Shown piece by piece: positions 6,711-13,245 of a stretch of 23,882 nucleotides of DNA. Location of the stretch: the IMG/VR virus record IMGVR_UViG_3300044522_000855, positions 1 to 23,882 of that record. The stretch is one strand, 5' to 3'. The notes below the pieces were generated by a model, which did no database searches, was not told where the DNA came from, and saw nothing but the letters and a program-made list of their open reading frames with translations. The position numbers and the translations under genes are program-made. This DNA is from a virus. How positions within the stretch are numbered: position 1 is the stretch's first letter; each line of letters opens with the position of its first letter.

Positions 6711-7031
6711 ATGAAACCAAAACAATTCCACGATTTTAAAACTGTAAAAGACAAAGTAAAGCATCTATTACTTACCAACCCAGCTCTACGAGATAACGAT
6801 ATGAAGCTAATTGCTACTTATTACTTTCACGAGATAGGAAAAGAGGAAATTGATAGCTTAAACGCCTATGAATTGCTTACAAAAATTTCTAGTTCCAAGA
6901 TGACTAACTTTGAAACAATCAGAAGATTGCGTATGCAATTACAACAACACGATGAAAGTTTAAGAGGTAGTGAATATAAGAATAGGAAGAAAAGAGTTGA
7001 CCCAACCTTTAAAGTATTTTTAAGAGAATAA
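6711..7031 (+). CDS. Small basic unknown protein
   Basis: 106 aa, basic, with charged helices: 'TVKDKVKHLLLTNPALRDND' at the N-terminus and 'ETIRRLRMQLQQHDESLRG' near the C-terminus, followed by a tail with 'YKNRKKRVDPTFK'. The pattern 'LLLTNPALRDNDMKLIATYY' (a short helix, then a second helix) is like that of small phage proteins that bind DNA or replication proteins, but no family is recognised. It is last in the 5984-7031 unit. Confidence 0.6.
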   Translation: MKPKQFHDFKTVKDKVKHLLLTNPALRDNDMKLIATYYFHEIGKEEIDSLNAYELLTKISSSKMTNFETIRRLRMQLQQHDESLRGSEYKNRKKRVDPTFKVFLRE

Positions 7032-7049
7032 AAAAATAATATGTTTTTG

Positions 7050-7079
7050 TTGTACCAATGACTTTTTTAATTATATTTG
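7050..7079 (+). promoter_or_regulatory. Promoter with -33 TTG and -7 TATATTTG
   Basis: TTG at 7050-7052 lies 19 bp from TATATTTG at 7072-7079, the usual spacing and sequences for Bacteroidota promoters. It is the best-formed promoter in the window and stands 27 bp before the ATG at 7107. The leader begins ATCAAGAACTACT. Confidence 0.8.
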
Positions 7080-7106
7080 TAATCAAGAACTACTAAAAAT
7101 AAAAAA

Positions 7107-7406
7107 ATGAACATAATTTTAATTACCACCGATGGTAAAAGAAGAAAAGTAAATATCAATACTTTTGATGAAGCAAGACAGTTAGTATGTAACTTTCAGT
7201 ATAATTCCTCTGCGGAAATAATAGTTCTAATGGATGGAACTTTTATCGTAATGGATGAAGATGCTAAACTAAAAAAACTTGATAAGAACCATATAGCTAC
7301 GGAAATTGCACACGAAAACAATTCAATATACCCAAGTGATTATATTGCTGGAGATGTATTACTTGTAGATGATGTAGATGAATTTGATGGACTACCATAC
7401 GAATAA
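7107..7406 (+). CDS. Small acidic protein, DUF3846-like
   Basis: 99 aa, acidic. The order of elements resembles the DUF3846 family common in phages and conjugative elements: an N-terminal strand with 'ITTDGKRRKV', a helix, a strand pair with 'GTFIVMDEDAKLKKL', then 'NHIATEIAH', and a final 'DYIAGDVLLVDDVDE'. This is recognised by pattern only. It is a single-gene unit between the promoter at 7050 and the hairpin at 7411, suggesting separate and probably strong expression. Its function in the family is unknown to me. Confidence 0.6.
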   Translation: MNIILITTDGKRRKVNINTFDEARQLVCNFQYNSSAEIIVLMDGTFIVMDEDAKLKKLDKNHIATEIAHENNSIYPSDYIAGDVLLVDDVDEFDGLPYE

Positions 7407-7410
7407 AAAA

Positions 7411-7430
7411 GGGAGGTAACAACTCCTCCC
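7411..7430 (+). terminator. Hairpin GGGAGG/CCTCCC, probable terminator or processing site
   Basis: GGGAGG and CCTCCC form a perfect six-pair GC-rich stem around an eight-base loop (TAACAACT), 4 bp after the stop at 7406. It is preceded by an A-run (GAATAAAAAA) and followed by CTTAAAACC, without a strong T-run, so it is a weak plus-strand terminator at best. An RNA-processing or stabilising hairpin is possible. It stands out because GC-rich stretches are rare here. Confidence 0.6.
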
Positions 7431-7436
7431 CTTAAA

Positions 7437-7460
7437 ACCAAGAAACTTAATAACAACACT
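7437..7460 (+). promoter_or_regulatory. Conserved leader motif, copy A
   Basis: ACCAAGAAACTT followed by AATAACAACACT directly precedes an ATG. The same pair of blocks (AAGAAACTT, a few A/T, then AATAACAACA) precedes the APS kinase gene (minus strand, 15595-15621) and the sulfotransferase gene (minus strand, 16459-16483). Three independent copies make this a shared 5' untranslated element, probably a translation enhancer in a genome without Shine-Dalgarno sites. Confidence 0.6.
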
Positions 7461-7508
7461 ATGGATAAAGTGTTTATTAACTTAATAACAAAAATAATTA
7501 TATTATAG
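7461..7508 (+). CDS. Possible 15-residue hydrophobic peptide or decayed gene start
   Basis: Directly after the conserved leader, an ATG opens a frame of MDKVFINLITKIIIL and then TAG. The position relative to the leader is exactly that of a true start. The peptide is hydrophobic (eight Ile/Leu/Val/Phe of 15). It could be a leader peptide, a micro-protein, or what remains of a gene whose body was lost. There is no further evidence of translation. The rest of the gap (7509-7569) shows only AT-rich sequence and an overlapping short frame starting at 7554. Confidence 0.3.
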   Translation: MDKVFINLITKIIIL

Positions 7509-7569
7509 TTATAAAAGGTTAATTCTCAAATAAATATCTAAAACTATTACAAAATGATTATTTTCATTT

Positions 7570-7881
7570 ATGAGCAAAATCCGATTTTATAAGTATTATT
7601 TTCGTGGTGTTGACAAACCAGTGATTATGGAAGCGGTAGATAGAATTACTGCCGACCAAATGATGCAACAATTAAAGCAAACTACTACTGCAAATTTAAG
7701 TGCAAAGGATTTAATTGATATAAGGGTTGAAACTCCTATAATCGGAATATCAAAGCGAAAGCGACATAACCAAGATTACGTTTGGGTTGGAAATGAATTT
7801 ACCAGTGATGGTTGGTTACTTCAATCAGAATATGACGAAATACAGAAACTTAAAAACAACAACAAAAATGATAAAAATTAG
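7570..7881 (+). CDS. Small unknown protein upstream of the recombination nuclease
   Basis: 103 aa, basic. The N-terminal half is strand/helix-like ('FYKYYFRGVDKPVIMEAVD', then 'ITADQMMQQLKQT'), and the second half has 'SKRKRHNQDYVWVGNEF', then 'SDGWLLQSEYDEIQ'. The last residues are Asn/Lys repeats (KNNNKNDKN). Its 3' end overlaps the nuclease gene by 14 bp (7868-7881), which links it to the recombination operon. No family is recognised; a partner of the nuclease or annealase is possible from position only. Confidence 0.6.
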   Translation: MSKIRFYKYYFRGVDKPVIMEAVDRITADQMMQQLKQTTTANLSAKDLIDIRVETPIIGISKRKRHNQDYVWVGNEFTSDGWLLQSEYDEIQKLKNNNKNDKN

Positions 7882-8653
7882 TCAATCTTTTTTAAAAGAA
7901 TACGCTTCATACAAAGCTGGAGAAACTTGCGGACTTCAAGTTAAAGCAAAATATGTAGATGGTGTAAAATTTCCCTCTAGCAATGCGATGGAATATGGTA
8001 ACGCATTTGAGTATTTAGCAACTGGTTCTATACCTAGAGATGGACATATTCCCGAAATGGAAATGGTTTACGTTGGAACTAAACGTGAAAGTATATCAGC
8101 ACAATATCAAAAAATTATACAGAGTGCCGAGTTATTTAAAAAAATAGTCAAAGCATACGAAATCGAAATTATTGATATAGGTAAGGTTTGCACCGAAGAT
8201 GGTATGACTGGTATAATGGATATTATTGCCAAGTGGGATGATAGGATTTGTATTATTGATACCAAGTATAGCGGACTTATAGATGATAAGTGGTCGCAGT
8301 TTGGTTGGAACATAGATGCCTTGCCAGAAAAACACAATCTAATGATACAATCAGTTCATTATAAAATTTTGTTGGCAAAAGAGTTAAATTGTGATTTTGA
8401 CGATATTGACTTTTATTTTTTCGTTTTTTCCTCTCAAAACGTACACGATGTGAAACTTATAAAAGTTCACACAGACGAAAATACCTTTGCTACTCACTTA
8501 TCTACCGTTGAATGGATAAAATCAGAATTAAAAAAACCAGTGGAGCAAATATTTAAAGCAAAACCATCGCTTAAAAGATGCTTTGAGTGTCCTATATCGG
8601 ATAATTGCAAATCTAAAGTAGAAATTCCCTTTATAGACGAAATCGTTTATTAA
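7868..8653 (+). CDS. RecB/Cas4-like PD-(D/E)XK exonuclease with Fe-S cysteines
   Basis: 261 aa from the ATG at 7868; an in-frame ATG at 7787 would overlap the upstream gene by 95 bp and adds no conserved sequence. Nuclease motifs are visible: 'GNAFEYL' (G44-E48), 'GIMDII' with D118, 'IIDTKYS' with D131 and K133, and a 'Q161xxxY165' motif in 'MIQSVHYKILL'. One Cys near the N-terminus (C21) and three near the C-terminus (C238, C241, C247 in 'RCFECPISDNCKSK') reproduce the four-cysteine 4Fe-4S arrangement of Cas4/AddB-type nucleases. With RecT two genes downstream, it is expected to resect double-stranded DNA ends and hand single strands to the annealase, as lambda Exo or RecE do. There is no Cas1/Cas2 or repeat array, so no CRISPR role is suggested. 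Confidence 0.85.
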   Translation: MIKISQSFLKEYASYKAGETCGLQVKAKYVDGVKFPSSNAMEYGNAFEYLATGSIPRDGHIPEMEMVYVGTKRESISAQYQKIIQSAELFKKIVKAYEIEIIDIGKVCTEDGMTGIMDIIAKWDDRICIIDTKYSGLIDDKWSQFGWNIDALPEKHNLMIQSVHYKILLAKELNCDFDDIDFYFFVFSSQNVHDVKLIKVHTDENTFATHLSTVEWIKSELKKPVEQIFKAKPSLKRCFECPISDNCKSKVEIPFIDEIVY

Positions 8654-8654
8654 A

Positions 8655-8873
8655 ATGACTAAAGAAGAATATCATATTGCATCAATTGATTTAGAGATTT
8701 ACGAGCTAACAACATATCGTAAAAATCTTAAACTTTTTACTTTATATGAAATTAGAAAAACAAATATGTTTGCAAAAAAGTTTTATAAAATTTTAGACGA
8801 AGTAGATAGAATAACAGTAGAAATTCACGAATTAGAAAAAAGAAAATCAGAAATATTTAACTTAAACAATTAA
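8655..8873 (+). CDS. Small helical protein between nuclease and RecT
   Basis: 72 aa, charged and helical throughout, with heptad-like Leu/Ile spacing in 'KILDEVDRITVEIHELEKR' at the C-terminus. It begins 1 bp after the nuclease stop and ends 3 bp before RecT, so it is part of the recombination operon. Phage recombination operons often carry such small accessory proteins, but I recognise no family. A coiled-coil adaptor is plausible. Confidence 0.6.
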   Translation: MTKEEYHIASIDLEIYELTTYRKNLKLFTLYEIRKTNMFAKKFYKILDEVDRITVEIHELEKRKSEIFNLNN

Positions 8874-8876
8874 AAA

Positions 8877-9719
8877 ATGACAAACGCTATTAGTAAAGAT
8901 GTAGTAGGTTCTTTTACTACTACAATTGAAAAATACGAAAAGAAAAATCTAGCCGAACTATTAGAGGGTTCTAGTATGACACCAGCTCAATTTAAGCAAA
9001 TTGTAATCAATGAACTTAAAAGGTCGCCAAAACTTCAAGAAGCATTTGTAAAAAATCCAGCTTCATTGTTTGCTAGTATATTACATTGTGCAGAAATGGG
9101 TTTGAATCCAAGTCAAATGGTGGGCGAGTTTTTCTTTATTCCTTACAAGGATAGCATAACACCAATTTTAGGATATAAGGGTTTATTAACGCTTCTAATG
9201 AGGTCGAATAAGGTTAAGAAGATTTGGAGTGAAGTAGTTTATGAAGATGATGACTTTGAGTACGAATTGGGATTAGAACCAAAGTTATTGCATACGCCTA
9301 ACCACCAGTCAATCAGAAATTCAAAAAACATAAAATGTATTTACGCTTGTGCTAAAATTGATGATGAAGTAGTTTTTAAAGTAATGTTCAAAAGCGAAAT
9401 TCAAAATATTATCAATATGTCTAAATTTCCAAACGAACTTTTTTTTAATGATAAAAAAGACCCAGAGCAATGGATGGCAAAGAAAACAGTTTTAAAGCAG
9501 TTGGCGAAGCTAATGCCTAAAGATGATGACCGATTGAAAAAAGCAGTTACAATGGATGATAATATTGAGGGTGGTGGTTATCTTATTATGGATGATAACG
9601 ATACTGTAAGATTTGTTCAAGGAACTGTTATTGGAAAAAAAAGTAGCATTTATGCCAAATTAATGGAAAAAAATGTACCAGAGGATTTGTTAGTGGAAAA
9701 TAATATTGTAGATTTGTAA
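8877..9719 (+). CDS. recT: RecT-family single-strand annealing protein
   Basis: 280 aa, close to the usual RecT length. Diagnostic segments are present: 'SMTPAQFKQIVINELKRSP' followed by 'ASLFASILHCAEMGLNP', then 'GEFFFIPYKDSITPILGYKG' (residues about 87-106), 'FKVMFKSEIQNI', and the C-terminal 'WMAKKTVLKQLAKLMPK' (about 200-217). RecT anneals complementary single strands produced by its partner nuclease and supports phage recombination and repair. It is last in the operon with the nuclease at 7868-8653, and both arms of the genome stop at the terminator just downstream. The start ATG at 8877 follows AATTAAAA with no Shine-Dalgarno, as usual here. Confidence 0.9.
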   Translation: MTNAISKDVVGSFTTTIEKYEKKNLAELLEGSSMTPAQFKQIVINELKRSPKLQEAFVKNPASLFASILHCAEMGLNPSQMVGEFFFIPYKDSITPILGYKGLLTLLMRSNKVKKIWSEVVYEDDDFEYELGLEPKLLHTPNHQSIRNSKNIKCIYACAKIDDEVVFKVMFKSEIQNIINMSKFPNELFFNDKKDPEQWMAKKTVLKQLAKLMPKDDDRLKKAVTMDDNIEGGGYLIMDDNDTVRFVQGTVIGKKSSIYAKLMEKNVPEDLLVENNIVDL

Positions 9720-9783
9720 CGTTGCGTGTTAGTATTAATCTGTATTAATTCTGTTTGCAAGGTTAATGTTCCTTAATTCAATT

Positions 9784-9807
9784 AAGCGATTGGGATTCCA
9801 ATCGCTT
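9784..9807. terminator. Bidirectional terminator between convergent arms
   Basis: A perfect 10-bp stem AAGCGATTGG/CCAATCGCTT with loop GATT is followed by TTTTTTATT on the plus strand and by TTAATTGAATT on the minus strand. It lies between the recT stop (9719) and the stop of the opposing gene (9810), so it can end both transcripts. The preceding 64 bp hold nothing recognisable. Confidence 0.9.
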
Positions 9808-9809
9808 TT

Positions 9810-10997
9810 TTATTGGACTATAATTGTAACATCGTTTGAACCTTGATTTGCAGTATAAATATTTCCAAAACTATCAATTGTTATGCTTCGTGGTACTGCA
9901 CCAGTTGTTCCTATAATTGTAGATACTCCTAATGGTGTAATTTTACTTACATCATTACTTCCACTATTTGCAGTATAAATATTTCCAGCACTATCTATTG
10001 TTATGCCAACTGGTACTGCACCAGTTATTCCTAAAATACTCGATGCACCCAAAGGTGTAATTTTACTTACATTATCATCAGTAATATTTGTAGTATAAAT
10101 ATTTCCAGCACTATCTATTGTTATGCCAATTGGATTTGTACCAGTTGTTCCTAATATAGTTGATACGCCTAAAGGAGTGATTTTACTTACATTATTACTA
10201 TTAAAATTTGCAGTATAAATATTCCCACTTGAATCAATTGTTATTCCAATTGGATTTGAACCAGTTGTTCCTAAAATAGTAGAAACTCCCAATGGTGTAA
10301 TTTTAGTTACATTATTAGAATTTTCATTTGCAGTATAAATATTTCCAAAACTATCAATAGTTATTTCATACGGACTTAATCCAGTTGTTCCTAAAATAGT
10401 AGAAACTCCCAATGGTGTAATTTTACTTACATTATTATCAGTAATATTTGAAATATAAATATTTCCAGCACTATCTATTGTTATGCCAACTGGATTTGTA
10501 CCAGTTAATCCTAATATAGTTGATGCACCCAAAGGTGTAATTTTACTTACATTATTAGCATTATTATTTGAAGTATAAATATTTCCAGCACTATCAATAG
10601 TTATTCCTAATGGAGATGCACCCGTTGTTCCAAAAATAGAACTTCCAGCAATACTTATGTTAGAATATATATAATAATTTGACGAAGCGTAAATAATGCT
10701 TCCAGAATATGAAAATAAACCTTGATTAAGCGTATTTAAGGCATCAATTACTCCAATAATGCTTTGAGAGGTTACTGGAGCATTATAAGTTACTATTACT
10801 GGGTTTGAAGTGTTTGAAATATTTATGCTTACGTTTGTAATACCAACATAAGATTGACCAGTAAAATTAAATTCATATAGAAAATTATTGTTATTAGCCG
10901 TATTTGAATTTGGAATAACTGATAACATAGATACTGGTTGCGGTAACGCAGTATTATTTACAACTCTTAAATTTATTTGACTTGATGATGAGTTCAT
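9810..10997 (-). CDS. Seven-blade NHL-type beta-propeller protein with N-terminal attachment domain
   Basis: 395 aa from the ATG at 10997; this start overlaps the upstream stop as ATGA, while the earlier in-frame ATG at 11057 would add 20 residues inside that gene. Residues 1 to about 115 are Asn/Ser-rich with beta-strand character. The rest is seven 40-residue repeats with the signature 'GITIDSAGNIYTAN...NVSKITPLGVSTILGTTG', typical of NHL/virginiamycin-lyase-like propellers. The stretch 'SIFGTTGASPL' before the first full repeat supplies the strand missing from the last one ('DVTIIVQ'), the usual closure of a seven-blade ring. No catalytic residues can be assigned. The last gene of the virion-like block, it may be a receptor-binding spike or vertex protein (inference). 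Confidence 0.8.
   Translation of the reverse strand: MNSSSSQINLRVVNNTALPQPVSMLSVIPNSNTANNNNFLYEFNFTGQSYVGITNVSINISNTSNPVIVTYNAPVTSQSIIGVIDALNTLNQGLFSYSGSIIYASSNYYIYSNISIAGSSIFGTTGASPLGITIDSAGNIYTSNNNANNVSKITPLGASTILGLTGTNPVGITIDSAGNIYISNITDNNVSKITPLGVSTILGTTGLSPYEITIDSFGNIYTANENSNNVTKITPLGVSTILGTTGSNPIGITIDSSGNIYTANFNSNNVSKITPLGVSTILGTTGTNPIGITIDSAGNIYTTNITDDNVSKITPLGASSILGITGAVPVGITIDSAGNIYTANSGSNDVSKITPLGVSTIIGTTGAVPRSITIDSFGNIYTANQGSNDVTIIVQ
9834..10620 (-). repeat. 120-bp in-frame repeats of the propeller gene
   Basis: Seven units of 120 bp, each coding one 40-residue blade, are easily aligned by the plus-strand phrase GTATAAATATTTCC, which recurs every 120 bp from about 9850 to 10570. 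Units are about 80-90% alike, pointing to recent amplification or gene conversion rather than an ancient propeller. Confidence 0.85.
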
Positions 10998-11470
10998 AAC
11001 CTTTTGTTTTTTATTAAAAAATAAACCGCTAATCCTATTAAAGCGACTGATGTCCACCTTAACACTTGCGGACTTACATAATTTTTGTTTTTTGCAAAAT
11101 TTACAAAATGCTCACAATTAAAATTTATGAAATCGTATTTGTATTTTTCTAATTCTTCATATATTTTTTCAATATCTTCTAATTTTAAATTAGTTTGTTC
11201 CACCGAAACTATATGCCTATTCTTAATCCATTTTTCTAACGGTTCTCTTACTGTGTTTCCACCTTTTGAATTAAATTTGTCTGGATGATTGTGTATAATA
11301 AAAAGACCATCTATATCCTTTTCAACAATTCCGTAATGAAAAATTAATGCGTTAGTTTCTGCTTTTGTTTTTAATAAATTTCCAGTTTCAAGTTTAGAAA
11401 TTATATAATCCCTATTTTCAATCTTTACTTTATTAATTGGTGCTTCGTTATATTTCGTCAGTATAGTCAT
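10994..11470 (-). CDS. LRAT/NlpC-P60-like papain-fold protein with C-terminal membrane anchor
   Basis: 158 aa. An 'H45-Y-G-I-V' motif, a second histidine group ('IIHNHP', H60/H62) and the late 'N118-C119-E-H-F-V' box match the order of catalytic residues in the permuted NlpC/P60 group that includes LRAT and HRAS-like acyltransferases (H...H...NCEHF). C119 would be the nucleophile. Residues about 139-154 (WTSVALIGLAVYFLI) form a C-terminal span followed by KNKRL, also a feature of PLAAT/LRAT enzymes. Family members transfer acyl chains or cleave phospholipids or amides; a cell-wall amidase is the alternative. It sits between virion-like membrane genes, overlapping the upstream gene by 23 bp and the propeller gene by 4 bp. 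Confidence 0.7.
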   Translation of the reverse strand: MTILTKYNEAPINKVKIENRDYIISKLETGNLLKTKAETNALIFHYGIVEKDIDGLFIIHNHPDKFNSKGGNTVREPLEKWIKNRHIVSVEQTNLKLEDIEKIYEELEKYKYDFINFNCEHFVNFAKNKNYVSPQVLRWTSVALIGLAVYFLIKNKRL

Positions 11471-11897
11471 TAAATAAATTAAAAAAATCGTTGTTAAAGA
11501 AATTTGTTCGTGGAATTAAATCTCGATTTGCTAATTGGTTTACTTCAAATATTAAATATAAAGATTCATTAGGTAATAATTCAAAATCTAAAGTTGTTCT
11601 TCCATCAAATATAACATTTTCTTTTGCTAATTTTATAAATAATGAAGTTTGAAATTGATAGGGGTCAATAGTTGGTATATCAACATACGATTTTAAAGTA
11701 CCATTTACATCGTATGTATTGAATTGATAACTTTGAAGTATTTGGCTAATATTACTTGCATTTAAGTACATTTCTGTAACTCCATACATAAAACTACCCA
11801 TTGATTCAACAATAGAGGTATAAGGGGTTGCATCTAAACTTGCGACAGTTACAACTCCATCAACATAAGTCGTTATGGTTGGTATATATATAGGCAT
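11448..11897 (-). CDS. Unknown beta-rich, virion-like protein
   Basis: 149 aa, acidic, rich in Thr, Tyr, Asn and Phe, with a predicted beta-rich pattern. It starts with 'MPIYIPTITTYVDGVV', has 'TTLDFELLPNESLYLIFEV' around residues 99-117, and an Asn/Phe-rich tail. No signal peptide or span. The start overlaps the preceding stop by one base (TAATG) and its end overlaps the LRAT-like gene by 23 bp. Composition and context suggest a structural protein of the particle. Not recognised. Confidence 0.6.
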   Translation of the reverse strand: MPIYIPTITTYVDGVVTVASLDATPYTSIVESMGSFMYGVTEMYLNASNISQILQSYQFNTYDVNGTLKSYVDIPTIDPYQFQTSLFIKLAKENVIFDGRTTLDFELLPNESLYLIFEVNQLANRDLIPRTNFFNNDFFNLFNDYTDEI

Positions 11898-12244
11898 TAA
11901 TCAGTAGTTTCTTGTTTAATTACTTTTCCATCTTTTGACATAGCTCTTAACAATCCAGTTTTTTTGTTAATCATAACTTTTACGCCATAATCTTGCAAAA
12001 TCATTGAACTTAACTTATCTAACTCTCCTTTGCTTTCCTTACTATCAATTGCTTCACGCATCGCTTGTAATCCTATTACCGCATTTTCTTTTAATTTTGT
12101 TTCTGTATCAGAAACTTGCTTTGGTTCAGCATATTTTACATCTAAAAGTCCTTTTTTACTTTTGTCGCTTTTAGGTCTTAATAGCCAAATAAGAAGTAAT
12201 GCACCTCCTAGTGTAATAAACAATGTTTTCGTATTCTTATCCAT
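11897..12244 (-). CDS. Small N-terminally anchored membrane protein
   Basis: 115 aa. A single span at residues about 8-23 (LFITLGGALLLIWLL) is followed by a very basic patch (RPKSDKSKK), predicting the C-terminal domain on the side that retains positive charge. The soluble part has 'ENAVIGLQAMREAIDS', then a helix and a short basic domain ('DYGVKVMINKKTGLLRAMSK'). It lies 1 bp after the stop of the tandem coiled-coil membrane genes. The plan is like that of the plus-strand anchored proteins at 1778-3924 but the sequence is unrelated. Probably a membrane component of the particle (inference). Confidence 0.6.
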   Translation of the reverse strand: MDKNTKTLFITLGGALLLIWLLRPKSDKSKKGLLDVKYAEPKQVSDTETKLKENAVIGLQAMREAIDSKESKGELDKLSSMILQDYGVKVMINKKTGLLRAMSKDGKVIKQETTD

Positions 12245-12245
12245 C

Positions 12246-12635
12246 TTATTTTTTTGCTAATTTTAATATTACTAATGCTAAAATTGTAACTCCTACTCCT
12301 AAAACTATGTACGAAGTATATCTTTTACCTTGAACTCTATTTAACATTTCATTGTTATTTTGAACTGCTAAAAATTGATAAATCATACCTTGTCTTTCGG
12401 TTTCCGATTGTACATCTTGCAATCTTTCCTCTAACTGCTTTTGTTGTGCTAAACTTAATTTTGTTAGTTCTTCTTGAAGTTTTAATGCTTTTTCATTTTC
12501 TCCTTTAGCAAACATACCACCTATTACTTGTGATATAACTGCACCAAATATTTGACCGCCAACATTTGCTAAACCGCCACCACTAGATTTTGCTCCTCCA
12601 GTAGCTCCTTCAACGTTATTGTATAAATTTTCCAT
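12246..12635 (-). CDS. Membrane protein: hydrophobic segment, coiled coil, C-terminal span
   Basis: 129 aa from the ATG at 12635, 2 bp after the stop of the upstream gene; a longer frame from 12716 would overlap that gene by 79 bp. A Gly-rich start (AKSSGGGLANVGGQIFG) runs into a hydrophobic segment (residues about 24-43). Residues 46-100 are a charged coiled coil (GENEKALKLQEEL...). A C-terminal span (about 109-125) ends in KLAKK. It is a paralogue of the upstream gene (12638-13186): the coil regions align (GENEKALKLQEELTKL with GDKNRALQKKLALAQL). A two-span hairpin separated by a coil could shape or cross a membrane; holin-like action is an alternative. Confidence 0.65.
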   Translation of the reverse strand: MENLYNNVEGATGGAKSSGGGLANVGGQIFGAVISQVIGGMFAKGENEKALKLQEELTKLSLAQQKQLEERLQDVQSETERQGMIYQFLAVQNNNEMLNRVQGKRYTSYIVLGVGVTILALVILKLAKK

Positions 12636-12637
12636 AA

Positions 12638-13186
12638 TTAATCTTTTGATGAACCAATTAAATAAACTCCGAACAAAATACCAAGTCCTATACCCAATCC
12701 AGTTACATAAAGCCAAGTATCTTTTAATCTTGCAGTACTTTCTTTTTGTAAAGTTGTTCTGTAAGCTAAAAGAGTATTAGCCATAATAGTCAACCTAGCG
12801 GTTTCTTGCTCTGCTCTAATTTTTTCTTCTGCAAGTTTTTCATCCATTGACAATTGTGCCAACGCCAACTTTTTCTGCAACGCTCTATTTTTATCGCCTT
12901 CACTCATTGCAATTACACCACTAACTACCGAGCCAACAACTGCCATAATAATCCCCGCAACAATGTTTAATTCGCCATCATTTGCCATTGAATTATCTAA
13001 TGCAAGTGCAAAATCTTTGTCTTGATTTATATATACTGCCGAGTAAACTAACTTTGTAATTTGAGGTAAGGTTGCGGTTTTTAACTGTATATCATAGCCA
13101 AATTGTTGCAATAATACTACTGCAACATCTGGCTTATCATATATAAAATCATTTATTTTTTTATCTATTGCCGTTGTGTTTTCCAT
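12638..13186 (-). CDS. Membrane protein: helical head, hydrophobic segment, coiled coil, C-terminal span
   Basis: 182 aa. An N-terminal soluble domain (residues 1-70) precedes a Gly/Val-rich span (about 74-94, NIVAGIIMAVVGSVVSGVIA), a charged coiled coil (98-155) and a second span (158-178) ending in GSSKD. Its second half is homologous to the next gene, so the pair arose by duplication, with the N-terminal domain present only here. It is the first gene of the block 13186-9810. The upstream gap (13187-13245) holds AT-rich sequence with no clean -7 element, so it may be read through from the glycosyltransferase gene. Function unknown. Confidence 0.65.
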   Translation of the reverse strand: MENTTAIDKKINDFIYDKPDVAVVLLQQFGYDIQLKTATLPQITKLVYSAVYINQDKDFALALDNSMANDGELNIVAGIIMAVVGSVVSGVIAMSEGDKNRALQKKLALAQLSMDEKLAEEKIRAEQETARLTIMANTLLAYRTTLQKESTARLKDTWLYVTGLGIGLGILFGVYLIGSSKD

Positions 13187-13245
13187 CTTTATTAAAATCT
13201 AAATTCAAATCAACTACAATATTACAAAAATTATTATTAAGAATA

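Noticed and set aside
7787-7867. Longer N-terminus for the nuclease
   Set aside because: It overlaps the upstream gene by 95 bp and lies before the usual Cas4/RecB-like beginning 'KISQSFLKEYASYKAGETC'.
7868-8653. Nuclease as part of a CRISPR adaptation module
   Set aside because: It is in an operon with recT and there are no Cas1, Cas2 or repeat arrays in the window.
10998-11057. 20-residue N-terminal extension of the propeller protein
   Set aside because: It would lie within the LRAT-like gene, whereas the ATG at 10997 forms a 4-bp ATGA overlap typical of this genome.
12636-12716. 27-residue N-terminal extension of the second coiled-coil membrane protein
   Set aside because: It overlaps the C-terminal span of the upstream gene; the paralogy and the 2-bp spacing favour the ATG at 12635.
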